Below, piece by piece: positions 23,590 through 32,828 of a DNA stretch of 64,000 bases. A program made the translations under genes and the position numbers. The DNA comes from Flectonema sp. DT1601. Its lineage: Eukaryota; Euglenozoa; Diplonemea; Diplonemida; Diplonemidae. Where the stretch lies: NCBI GenBank assembly GCA_964019425.1, contig OZ025813.1:62001-126000 (forward strand). Direction: 5' to 3'. Under the pieces are notes generated by a model. It saw nothing but the letters and a program-made list of their open reading frames with translations. It ran no database searches and had not been told where the DNA came from. Every line of letters starts with the position of its first letter. Position 1 is the stretch's first letter.

Positions 23590-24756
23590 TTATGAACAGA
23601 CGATGGTTGCAGTTCTCCCTGATGCCGCTCGAAACAATCGATCTTGTACTGCCCCTGACAGATCAGTAGCTTGTGGAGGAAGTGGAGGAAGAAGAGCAAT
23701 CTTTGCCCCCTTGACAGTCTCAGTCCATCGAAGCAACTCAAAAAGCAGTTGCGCTGCCTCAGTAGCGTCAGATGCTTCACTCAGATCACGATACCCGAGA
23801 CACTTCCTTTCGAGGTGACGCAACTTCTTACCGAAATCGATAATAACAACCTCACGTAGTGAAATTATCTCTTCCTCAATCCTCACAACCCAACTACTAC
23901 TACTGCTACTACTACTGTCACTACTCGAGTAGCTCCACAAGTAAGAAGGAATACTTGGAGAGTAATGAGTTAGCTGTTTGTTTTGTTATAATTATATTAA
24001 TTATAAAATAACTAATCTTAAATAAAGTAATGAACATACAGTTTGACCAGGGCCTTCCATTGCTTCAGTTATCTTCTTCGGGTGAGCTTTAGTATCACGC
24101 TCAGTGACGTTAATATCTGGAAGGGATGCAGCGCAGAACTTCTGAAGATCAAAGGCAGTGACACCACCTCGTCTCAGAACTTCGATAGTATGCTCGTGAA
24201 CTTTAACAACAGAAGACTCAACACCAATATCACAAGTACCTCCAGAAATAATTAATAAGTTCTCATCTCTCTCTCCCAAGTCTGCGAGAACGTGTTCGGC
24301 AGCTGTTGGAGAAACGTGATTGAATCTGTTGGCAGATGGAGCGGCGACATATATTTTTGATTCCTCCAACAGCCTTCTTGCGGTGACGTGCTTCGGACTA
24401 CGAACACCAACCCAACCAGTTTGTGCCGTAATCACAGAAGGGACGCAATCAGCTGCTGGAACTACTAATGTTAACGGACCAGGCCAAAACCCGTCTGCCA
24501 GAGTATCGAAAATCCGTTGCTGTTTTTCGCTGCAGTTTGTTAATGTTTTCGAGTCTTCTTTATTAAGAATGTGGACAATTAGTGGATCGCTTGCCGGCCT
24601 TCCCTTCACTTCAAAGATTCTCTTTGCTGCGCTCTCATTCAATGCGTTAGCTCCCAAACCGTACACCGTCTCAGTTGGGAATGAAACGAGTCCTCCTTCC
24701 TGTAGCTGTGCTGATGCACGAGCGAAGTCCTCATCGCGGCACCCGATTATCGACAT
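23590..24756 (-). CDS. SUA5: Threonylcarbamoyl-AMP synthase Sua5/YRDC, two exons
   Basis: The enzyme makes threonylcarbamoyl-AMP for t6A at position 37 of ANN-decoding tRNAs. Exon 1 (24756-24040) encodes the YrdC domain with FPTETVYGLGANA, KGRPASDPLIVHI, FWPGPLTLV and PSANRFNHVSPT. An intron at 24039-23974 (66 bases, GTATGT...CAG) is phase 0. Splicing gives GPGQT-LTHYSPSIPSYLW, matching the usual APG..HYAP linker. Exon 2 (23973-23590) encodes the C-terminal Sua5 domain, with LGYRDLSEASDATEAAQLLF and SGAVQDRLFRAASGR. The spliced product is 366 residues. Cytosolic family members carry the extra Sua5 domain, while YRDC proteins lack it. An ATTCAACAG acceptor lies 10 bases before the ATG. Confidence 0.9.
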
Positions 24757-24908
24757 TTTGTTATGCTGTTGAATAATTGTTTGAATTAATGTCCTTGGTT
24801 GTTGGTGGTCACAGAACTGTTTTTGTCAAATCAAATAATCCCCGTCTCGATGCTGCTCGACGAGCTTCGATAAAAAGAGAAACTAAACTCACCTAAGAGA
24901 CCTGCATG

Positions 24909-27860
24909 CTATGCCAGTGTCGCGTTGCACAATATTTGCAGCTCACTCAAGACTGAGTTGGTCTCCAATGATAGTTTTGAAGGAAGCACACGAGTATTTT
25001 TAATAACATCACAACGTGTTAATTTCGATTGTACAGAAACTGGTGAACGTAATGAAACACGAGCACCAGTAGCAACAACTTTAGAAGGAACTGACATCAC
25101 CTCTTTAAGGTAAATGAGCGCACGATCACTTTCCTGGTAAGCCCTCCACGCACAGAGTGCTAAGTAGAGTTTGTTTGTGTGAGATGATGGAGTAATAGTA
25201 ATGTTAAGTTCGTATATTAAAGAAATCAATTGATTCTTTGGTTTCCAGAACGGGTTCCTTATCAAACAAGTAATCAACTGAACTGCTAAACTTTCTTCTA
25301 ATTGAGGAATTAGTTTAAAGGCTGCCCGTTGTAACTGTTCAACATCGAGTAGTCTAACTGATCCTTCTCTGACTGGTCCATTCTCAAGATAAACAATCTC
25401 TAATGAAGAAGTAACTGCAATATGAAGTGTTTCTTCCTTTGATAGTTTTCTTACTGCAGGTGTTAGTTGTTTTGATAGCTTCTTATGCTGCGTTGTTACT
25501 TCTCGGTGTCGAGGTTTGTCTGAAGCAGCCGATATTTCCTTCTGAGATAACACTCTGTTGCGAGAGTGATGTTTAGAATTATGAAGTTGATGAGTTGGAG
25601 TTATAACTCTTTGAATAGCTGCTGACGGAAATATGTTTTGTTTCGCAACATAACTCAAAGCGACTACTCTCACATCCTTGTTGTCGGTTTGAGAACCTTC
25701 TCCGTCTGTTGTTTGTGGTTTCTTGTTTCGTGGTGGTCTTCTAGTTTGGTTTTGATTAGATTGTTGAAGTGGTTGAATTGTTAAAATATCTGAAGTGCGT
25801 CCCTTTGAGGATTTCTTACTGTCAATCGATTTGTGTTCTGATTGTGATTCCGAACTGCTACCAGAGTCTGAATTCACTCGATCAGAAGAATTTGAATTGT
25901 GTTGGTCTGCAATCCCTCCAGAAGTTGATTGTACAAACTCGGGTAATGACATTTGAAGAATGCGATCGTACTTTTGTTCGTCTCCTTGCAGTGTGTGTCT
26001 GAGTACGCTACGAATGGCTGGGTAGAATGCTGCTGTTAGTGACTCAGTCTTTACAACTTTCTGCTTCAGAAGTGTCCTCCACGTATTTAACATCGACTGA
26101 CTACACTCAATTGATAACATTTCTTGAGAATGTTCCGAAATTCGAGAAAGAACAATTGAAATCAAAGGATGTCTTCTAGTCTTTTGATATTCTAATAAGA
26201 AATTAATTATTTCACACAAACTAATAAGATCACTGTATTCTGAAGAGACTCTAAAATATTCAATAGCCTCAAACACCAACACAAGTCCTTCAACTTTATT
26301 ACAACAGTTGAGGATTACAAGTAGATCACTACTGGAGAGAACTCGAGGTAAAGATTTCATAACTGTTCGCATTACGAAGGGTGTTGGGTATTGACAAGTT
26401 TCACTGCAGCATCGAATAAAAGAAATCCTTTGAGTAACGGAAATGGTTTTATCCATTAAATACTTATGACTAAGTGAGACAGTTAGCCTGTTTAACAACT
26501 TCACAGTGTCATCGTCTCTATCAGAAATACTCTGACGAGACGACAAGTCTAAAAGTGTTTCCTGAACACGTCGAAGGTCATTTAAATCGCCACCACCAGT
26601 CTTAAAGACTTCACTAACGAGACTTGTCGTTATTGGGATAATCTTAAACCCCTTCCAACGATTTAGTGCTACTGATGATCGAAGAACAATAGATGCAGCT
26701 CTCGCGATATTTGGTGTCTTCAGAGTCAGAAATCGATTGCTTTTCTCACTAAGCTCAACACAAATGGCATCAAAATAAGCGTTCGATGCCCTGGAAAGAG
26801 CGTACGCATTCAAAACAGTTGTTATATTTGTGGTTGTGATTTCTTTATTCAAACGAACTTGTCTGGCGAAGAGTCTTCCGAAATATGTGAAGGCTGCTGG
26901 ATTATTATTCTTCATTCTACCAAGAGAATTTAATATTAAAACAACATCGAGCGGACTGAATAAGTGTTTTGGAATTAGCTCAGCATTTCTTAGAAGGATT
27001 CCGACAGCAGGCTCGATATCAAATAAGCAATCTTTTGGACTGAATGACAATCCCCATAATATTCTACTGACTTCAACTGGTGTCATGATGTCTGCTCGGA
27101 AAGTCTCATAGTCGTTGGGGATAACTCGAGAAGGACCTGACAGTATTCTAATTCTCCCTGAGATCTTTGTTGCAATCTCTCTGTTGATGTTTTTCTTTTC
27201 AGCTGCTGCACACTTCCCTAACCACTCCAACACATGACTAGCAGTAGAGAATGAAAGTGATCGAAATAAATGAGAATCACTTGGACACAATAATCTTTTT
27301 TCTAAAGTAACTTCTAATTGTGTTCGCTGCTTATCAGAAAAAGACTTTTCAAGACCACACAGTCCGGAGTATAGTTTTGATATTTGTCTGATTGTTAAGT
27401 TTAAGAGTTCACTTTCTACAACAACACTAATTAAATTACTCTTAAACAGCTCAGGTAGTTTAGGGTTTACTTTACTCAAAGCAGATATCATCCAAACAAA
27501 GTGAGTTATGTGAATATCTCGTAAGTCAATTCCTGAAAGTTTTAATCGAATTAGTCTGCTGACGTTGTTTGGGACGGTTGAGTAGAGTTGTCCGCATAAC
27601 CAAACAGCGTTTGAAGTTAAATCATATGAATTATCGGTTGCCATCATTGAGACTAAGTTTTTACAAAAATCCACTCTCTCTGATACCCTCGCAGAGTTTA
27701 CTAGTAGAGACAGAGCTCTCTCAGCCTCCCTTCCATCTGCGACGTTGTGAATCTCATAGTCAATCGCTGACAGCGTATCTTGTCCTAACTTCTTCTCACT
27801 CCACCACTGAGACTTCTTCTTCTTTCGTACTAAGAATAGTAACCTGTTCTTCCTTGGCAT
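24909..27860 (-). CDS. Large helical-repeat protein (OPR/FASTK-like), probably organellar RNA-binding
   Basis: The 983-residue product has a strongly basic start (MPRKNRLLFLVRKKKKSQWW) that could target mitochondria. Residues ~30-620 form degenerate helical repeats with recurring blocks such as DLTSNAVWLCGQLYS, DVVLILNSLGRMK and ITTVLNAYALSRASN, typical of octatricopeptide or FASTK-type RNA-binding proteins. Residues ~640-760 are low-complexity and Ser/Gln/Lys-rich. The C-terminal ~200 residues are again helical. No RAP domain was identified with confidence. Family members usually process or stabilise organellar transcripts or act in mitoribosomes. The role here is inferred from architecture only. 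A TTAAGTCAG acceptor lies about 24 bases before the ATG. Confidence 0.65.
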   Translation of the reverse strand: MPRKNRLLFLVRKKKKSQWWSEKKLGQDTLSAIDYEIHNVADGREAERALSLLVNSARVSERVDFCKNLVSMMATDNSYDLTSNAVWLCGQLYSTVPNNVSRLIRLKLSGIDLRDIHITHFVWMISALSKVNPKLPELFKSNLISVVVESELLNLTIRQISKLYSGLCGLEKSFSDKQRTQLEVTLEKRLLCPSDSHLFRSLSFSTASHVLEWLGKCAAAEKKNINREIATKISGRIRILSGPSRVIPNDYETFRADIMTPVEVSRILWGLSFSPKDCLFDIEPAVGILLRNAELIPKHLFSPLDVVLILNSLGRMKNNNPAAFTYFGRLFARQVRLNKEITTTNITTVLNAYALSRASNAYFDAICVELSEKSNRFLTLKTPNIARAASIVLRSSVALNRWKGFKIIPITTSLVSEVFKTGGGDLNDLRRVQETLLDLSSRQSISDRDDDTVKLLNRLTVSLSHKYLMDKTISVTQRISFIRCCSETCQYPTPFVMRTVMKSLPRVLSSSDLLVILNCCNKVEGLVLVFEAIEYFRVSSEYSDLISLCEIINFLLEYQKTRRHPLISIVLSRISEHSQEMLSIECSQSMLNTWRTLLKQKVVKTESLTAAFYPAIRSVLRHTLQGDEQKYDRILQMSLPEFVQSTSGGIADQHNSNSSDRVNSDSGSSSESQSEHKSIDSKKSSKGRTSDILTIQPLQQSNQNQTRRPPRNKKPQTTDGEGSQTDNKDVRVVALSYVAKQNIFPSAAIQRVITPTHQLHNSKHHSRNRVLSQKEISAASDKPRHREVTTQHKKLSKQLTPAVRKLSKEETLHIAVTSSLEIVYLENGPVREGSVRLLDVEQLQRAAFKLIPQLEESLAVQLITCLIRNPFWKPKNQLISLIYELNITITPSSHTNKLYLALCAWRAYQESDRALIYLKEVMSVPSKVVATGARVSLRSPVSVQSKLTRCDVIKNTRVLPSKLSLETNSVLSELQILCNATLA

Positions 27861-27953
27861 CTATCATTGGATTACTTTATTCTGACTTAATAAGAAAAGT
27901 AAAACATAAATAACTAACGAGGGTTAATCAAACTGTTTGGGTGTCTGACAACA

Positions 27954-28105
27954 GACTACTAAATATAGTCAGCAGCTGGTAACTATCCAATAGAGGTATC
28001 CATGTCCCGACTACAGGGGATGGATACCTGAATAGGTCATTACGACGTCTAGCGGGTTAGTAAAGATAACTCAACGCTGAGTTGCTGAAATCACTGACAG
28101 CAGTG
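27954..28105. repeat. Cluster of four hairpins downstream of KIN17
   Basis: The hairpins are GACTA/TAGTC (27954-27970), GGTATCCAT/ATGGATACC extended by TCCC/GGGG (27995-28028), AACTCA/TGAGTT (28068-28083) and CACTG/CAGTG (28092-28105). They occupy the spacer between the KIN17 stop and the helical-repeat gene start. They could be 3'UTR structure or a small structured RNA. Confidence 0.65.
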
Positions 28106-28142
28106 TTGTTATTTATTTGATGACCTCACTCAGATGACCAAC

Positions 28143-29204
28143 TCACGAGACTTTACTAAACTCTTCGTACTTCACTTTTACGATGTCACCTGAGCGAAGC
28201 TCCACGACACCTAAAAACTTATCCGCGATAATCGATTTTAAGATTCCCTTCTTGCCGAATAGTTTTGGTGTCAGGACGAGTACTGGAGATCCTAACTTTG
28301 GAATTACAGTTTGGAGGTGACTCTGGTCGAGTTTTAACAGAGCAGTCGGAGTCCTTATGGAGGCTGAGTAGCCATCGGGGAGGACACTTTCAACTGTTCC
28401 TTTTGTGTTATAGTACTTCGATAACTTGCTGGACTTACAAACTATTTTGACGACTATCCCAGAGTGGAGCCATTTTATTTCATCTGCTTCGACTGGTGCC
28501 GCCGCCTGTTGAGGTTCCGGTTTAGAGCGCTTCTTCTTCTGAACTTCCTGTTTTTCGTCAGCTTCGTCATCATCAGCAAGTAATGATTTCTTTAGTAGTT
28601 TCTCATCAACTTTTGACTGTTTTCCAACAACTATTTGAGTGTTATCAACCAAAGCTGTGGTGTCCTCGTCTTTCTGGTTGAGTTCTTCTCGTTTCTCAAT
28701 TGCTGCGGCTCTTTCACTGTAGCTGTCTTGAAGTGCCTGTTCGTCTGTTTGCCGACTTTTTTCAATTTTCTGCAATCTCTTCTGTCGCAGTTCTTCTTTT
28801 TTAGCGGATTCAATATCGATAACCTGACAGTACAACGTTGTAGTACCACTGCAAGGGTCAGGACCTTCTGTGACACGTAGTAGGCCTTCTTTATGCATTG
28901 CTTTTAAGAAATCAGCCAACGATTCCCACTTAGTAGAGTGGATTCTAATATGATCAGAGTATTGAGCGTAAAACGAGTGAACTCTGTAGCCGATGGTGCT
29001 GTCAAGTCCGTAATGTTCTCGACAAGTTTGAATAAAACTTTCTTTATATTCGTTACTGAACTGTGTTATGTACTTATTCGGGTTTCTTGAAAACCTTTCC
29101 ATCTCTGAAATGTGTGATCTCCCTTTGCAGTGGTCATCAAATGCTCTCTGATCCTTGCATTGCTTCTTACACATCTGACAATAAACTTTACTCCTTGAGA
29201 CCAT
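28143..29204 (-). CDS. KIN17: KIN17 DNA/RNA-binding protein
   Basis: A nuclear zinc-finger protein known elsewhere for roles in DNA replication and repair and spliceosome association. The N-terminus carries a C2H2 finger (C9, C12, H25, H31) in YCQMCKKQCKDQRAFDDHCK. The family-specific winged-helix region follows at ~50-130, with ESFIQTCREHYGLD and HIRIHSTKWESLADFLKAMH. A charged coiled-coil-like and linker region spans ~130-245. The C-terminal tandem SH3/KOW-like module includes LDQSHLQTVIPKLGSPVLVL. At 353 residues it is slightly shorter than animal KIN17. An AAAATCAG acceptor lies 14 bases before the ATG. No missing domain was seen. Confidence 0.93.
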   Translation of the reverse strand: MVSRSKVYCQMCKKQCKDQRAFDDHCKGRSHISEMERFSRNPNKYITQFSNEYKESFIQTCREHYGLDSTIGYRVHSFYAQYSDHIRIHSTKWESLADFLKAMHKEGLLRVTEGPDPCSGTTTLYCQVIDIESAKKEELRQKRLQKIEKSRQTDEQALQDSYSERAAAIEKREELNQKDEDTTALVDNTQIVVGKQSKVDEKLLKKSLLADDDEADEKQEVQKKKRSKPEPQQAAAPVEADEIKWLHSGIVVKIVCKSSKLSKYYNTKGTVESVLPDGYSASIRTPTALLKLDQSHLQTVIPKLGSPVLVLTPKLFGKKGILKSIIADKFLGVVELRSGDIVKVKYEEFSKVS

Positions 29205-29693
29205 CTTGTGGCTGTTCTCTGATTTTAATTAAATAAAAAATGAAAACATCAAAACACTTCTATCAATTTTCTAACAAAGATGAAGTAGAATACTCCTGTT
29301 TATCTAATTGTGTAATTGATAAGATGAGATCAGAGGTTTCCATCAAAATAAAATGGACGTTTTAAAAGATAAGAAAACCTCAAAGAGATGACTGCCACAA
29401 CTGATGACAGTAAACACGAAATAAATTTGAAAAAGAAACAAAACAATCAAAACACACACGTGACAACGTGCGCAGTAACTTTCGGATAATTTAAGTTGAG
29501 AGGAAAAGTCGTATCCACCAAACCAAAAATGAATGCACTCAGAAATTACTACAAAACTTATAAATAATTTCACCGAATTACTTCGGTACTAATAATTGAG
29601 AACTACTTCCGGAACACATTTAACGAATCGTAAAAATAATTCTAAAGTTTTGATAAGAAAGAAAGACCTTTCGATCTGACGGCTGAGGAATTG
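29205..29693. other. Intergenic spacer
   Basis: This is the 3' region of the basic protein at 29694-31466. A perfect 6-bp hairpin, ACCGAA-TTAC-TTCGGT, lies at 29572-29587, about 110 bases past that stop. A 76-codon frame at 29343-29573 is not protein-like. Confidence 0.5.
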
Positions 29694-31466
29694 CTAACTA
29701 ACAGAAGTCCGAAATGAATCTGCAGACTGCCCGGCCCAATCTGGGTGACCAGAGAGAGGAGGTTCCACAGCTGCGATATTCTTTCTGACTTTCTCGTGAT
29801 TGCTCGCTGCTAGCTGTTGATGTGTTTTAGATACTAATAACATTATTCTTGATTTTGGAAGTAGGACATGTAAAGTTGGAGGAAGAGGTCTTTCTGGTTC
29901 TGGTACATTAAAGCTAACTGCCTGATATTGTTCCATTCGAATCTTATAGAAAGTGAGATCAGCTTCATAGTTGGACATCCGTTGCTTTTCTTCAACGATA
30001 ACTTCCGCGTGGGTAGCTGACAGGACAGAATTTCTCAATTCGATGGGACAACTTGGGAACTGAACCATCCTTCTAAGTGAATGCATATCAATACTTGAGT
30101 CTTCTGATTTATTAAAAGGAGTTGTTCTCTTTTTAGATTTACCTCCGCCAACACCTGCTTGATGTTCAGCTCGTAAAATATTCTCACATCTCATCCATTG
30201 AAGTCCCCACACCATTAGCCTGGCGTCGTATCTTATTTTTCGTAACTTATATCTATTTTGACACAATGTCACTGCTTTAATGTACTTTGATATGGATCTT
30301 CGAAGTGCTGATTTCTTACTTAAGTTCCCCAAGACGTTGATGATGCATCGAACAGCTTTTCGTTTTCGACAGATTCGCAAGTGTAGAATAAATCTCCAAA
30401 TTTCTCTGCAAAGTATAGAGCAGGCTACCTTCTCAGAGTGTTGAGCCTTCAGTCTGGCTCGTTCTTGAAGTTTTTCTTGCTCTCTAATAATCACTTTTTG
30501 TAACTTATGGAACTCTCTCGCTGACCAAAACAGTCCCACAATCCCAAGAAGCTTCCTTGCTCGATTACCATCACAAGATGAGAAGTATAAGAGAGCTGTT
30601 TTATTTGATAAATCTTTCTCAATTGTTTGATTACATCGATAACGAACTTGTTGATGTTTAACTCTTCGATTGTTGAAATACTCCGAAAGTAATGCGGAAC
30701 GTCTACCTGGATGGAAGGTACCGCATTGTTTTTTATTTATTTGAATCCATTTCCGATCACAAGTCTTCTTCCGCTGTTCAACTAACTGCGAACAAGAACT
30801 ATTAAAAGTGGTCCATGCTTCTTCATCACATCGAAGACGCTGGAGTTTGGCAGCAATGGCAATTCTTGGAGCCTGATAAGGACAAATACTCTCTTTAGGT
30901 AATCGTTGTTCTGGTTTGATAGGAGGTCGGTGGAATGATCTGATACTTCTTCTCAATTGTGGTTCTTTGCAGTGGAAGAAACTTTCACCAGCTCTATCTG
31001 TGTCCTTCAGGAGATCTTTTATCGCTGAACTCGACATCACATCTAAACCTTGCGAACAGTGAGATTTGTAACGATCTAAAATAGCTGTGAGATCTGATGT
31101 GACAGCTTCTTGTTGTTGAAGAGTTGTTCCTTTTATTGATCTTTCTGTGATGGAGGAGTCTAATTGTTTAAAAGCTGGTGATGGTTGTAAAACTCTTTCA
31201 GTTAAACATCGCCTTTTATTGATGTCTTTTGTTAGTTTTGAGACTGCAGCATCACCACTTCTCTCAAGAAGATATCTATAGTCAGCTGCATACTTACCAT
31301 GAGGGACTCTACCCAAAGGTGGTGTTGGTGTACATCTGATGTTGTCGAATTGAAGTAGCTCTGAGTAACATCTACTTTGACATCCTGAAGCTAATCGACC
31401 TGTTGTAGCCACTGACCATATCTCATCACGAACTGGTGGTGTGGGAAGTACAAATCCCGGATCCAT
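29694..31466 (-). CDS. Basic, helix-rich protein with IQ-like segments, unknown function
   Basis: The 590-residue product is not recognised as a family. Residues ~1-250 are low in hydrophobics and probably mostly disordered. Residues ~290-430 are helical, very Arg/Lys-rich and resemble IQ or calmodulin-binding repeats, for instance WRFILHLRICRKRKAVRCII and KAVTLCQNRYKLRKIRYDAR. The last ~120 residues include a Pro-rich stretch and an acidic helix. The start is the ATG at 31466, because a CCACCACAG acceptor ends six bases upstream. IQ-rich basic proteins are common in flagellar and cytoskeletal structures of euglenozoans, so a cytoskeletal role is possible but unproven. Confidence 0.7.
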   Translation of the reverse strand: MDPGFVLPTPPVRDEIWSVATTGRLASGCQSRCYSELLQFDNIRCTPTPPLGRVPHGKYAADYRYLLERSGDAAVSKLTKDINKRRCLTERVLQPSPAFKQLDSSITERSIKGTTLQQQEAVTSDLTAILDRYKSHCSQGLDVMSSSAIKDLLKDTDRAGESFFHCKEPQLRRSIRSFHRPPIKPEQRLPKESICPYQAPRIAIAAKLQRLRCDEEAWTTFNSSCSQLVEQRKKTCDRKWIQINKKQCGTFHPGRRSALLSEYFNNRRVKHQQVRYRCNQTIEKDLSNKTALLYFSSCDGNRARKLLGIVGLFWSAREFHKLQKVIIREQEKLQERARLKAQHSEKVACSILCREIWRFILHLRICRKRKAVRCIINVLGNLSKKSALRRSISKYIKAVTLCQNRYKLRKIRYDARLMVWGLQWMRCENILRAEHQAGVGGGKSKKRTTPFNKSEDSSIDMHSLRRMVQFPSCPIELRNSVLSATHAEVIVEEKQRMSNYEADLTFYKIRMEQYQAVSFNVPEPERPLPPTLHVLLPKSRIMLLVSKTHQQLAASNHEKVRKNIAAVEPPLSGHPDWAGQSADSFRTSVS

Positions 31467-31781
31467 AAACAACTGTGGTGGGTGGTAATATAAATAAATA
31501 GACGCGCGCTCAAGGAAATAACTTCAAATAACTTGCCGCTATTCCAACCTGAATGAGGGGAAGCAAATAATAAAAACCGCGACTCACAAGTTGTAAAATA
31601 TTTCGAACATCAGATCGATACGATTTTTTTCAGAATAAAATAATCCAAACGAGTACTCTCCACTAATAGTGCACTCAAGTATTGTAGTAGTTGGCTAGTC
31701 TACTCATTTCAATATTTTCGATAACTCTGCAGGAGAATAACTCCTTCAGTTTGATAGCACTTCGAGGGTACGATTACTTAA
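31467..31781. other. Intergenic spacer
   Basis: This is the 3' region of the IMP-type protease gene. It contains AGGAG/CTCCT (31731-31745) and CACTA/TAGTG (31662-31672) short inverted repeats but no coding frame. Confidence 0.5.
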
Positions 31782-32522
31782 TTAGGAAGGAGCACTTCCC
31801 TTTGTATTTTCACAAGTAGTTTCCGACTGCGATACGGATGGTAATTCCATTTCTATTTCAGGTGCTGTTGGAAGTTCTGTCTGCGGGATTTCCATTGCCG
31901 ATGGAGGCAATTCATCGACTGCGATGTCGTTATCGTAATTTGGTTCGTCAATAAAGTTAGAAATAGATTCCATTTCTTCCTGAATCTGAAGTGCAGACTC
32001 AAGAGATTGATAAGTTTGATTGTCGTCTTCTTCATCCCAATAGTTAGGAGGAGGAGGAGTGTAAAGTCTGTGAGAGACATCTCTTTTCTCTAGCCATTGA
32101 CATCTTGTTGGTGGCCAGATGATTCCATGAGCTTTTCCAATAACGAGTCCTGAAGGAATTGGTCCATAATGACGAGAGTCTTCTGATTGATGTTCGTTAT
32201 CTCCTTCAATCCATATGTGACCTCTCGGAACTGAAATAGCTCTGCCCTGACTCCAAAACTGATCGCCTTCCTCACCAACAACTCGTTTCACAATTACTTT
32301 CTCTGGTTCATTTGGATGTCTAAATGTGTATATCGATCCTTTCTCTAAGTCAAATACATTCCTCTTTGCTACTACCACTCGCTCTCCGTCAAGGGTCGGC
32401 AACATTGACCTTCCCTTCACAGCGCAAATATCGATATAAAAAGATGCGTAGTTACCCACCGCAACACCAATTGCAACATACTTCAAGTCGGTGGCGTACT
32501 TACCAAATCTGGATGCAGCCAT
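31782..32522 (-). CDS. Mitochondrial inner-membrane signal peptidase (IMP1/IMP2-like)
   Basis: An S26-family serine/lysine protease that removes sorting signals from proteins delivered to the intermembrane space. One N-terminal membrane segment spans residues ~14-31. The nucleophile S39 is in VKGRSMLPTLDG and the general base K79 in VIVKRVVGEEGD. The third family block, GHIWIEGDNEHQSEDSRHYG followed by PIPSGLVIGKAH, is intact. The 246 residues exceed typical IMP subunits because of an acidic C-terminal tail of ~90 residues (from YTPPPPNYWDEEDD onward) with no recognised domain. The IMP1 or IMP2 subclass was not resolved. A TTGTACAG acceptor lies 12 bases before the ATG. Confidence 0.88.
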   Translation of the reverse strand: MAASRFGKYATDLKYVAIGVAVGNYASFYIDICAVKGRSMLPTLDGERVVVAKRNVFDLEKGSIYTFRHPNEPEKVIVKRVVGEEGDQFWSQGRAISVPRGHIWIEGDNEHQSEDSRHYGPIPSGLVIGKAHGIIWPPTRCQWLEKRDVSHRLYTPPPPNYWDEEDDNQTYQSLESALQIQEEMESISNFIDEPNYDNDIAVDELPPSAMEIPQTELPTAPEIEMELPSVSQSETTCENTKGSAPS

Positions 32523-32828
32523 TTTGAGTTATGGCTGTACAATAAAACATGAAAAAGTAATTACACACGCGAGTTGATATTTAATATTGTATTTGATGAA
32601 TATCTGCAACATGTATAACATAATCATTTAGACATATCAATTACAATAACAAACACATCGAAACGACACCATTCCACAGTGTTGGTTTGCGGGTTTGCGG
32701 GTAGTTGTAAAATAAGTTTGTTCAAAAAGATGAAAATGAGTAACTTGAAATAAGCACATACCCACACATTTTCATTTTTGCATGCTTAAGCAAAGGGAAA
32801 ACAAATTCAGAAAAACAAAAAAACATTG
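32523..32828. other. Intergenic spacer
   Basis: This holds the acceptor of the IMP-type gene and AT-rich DNA up to the left inverted repeat of the retroelement-derived patch. Nothing else was seen. Confidence 0.5.
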
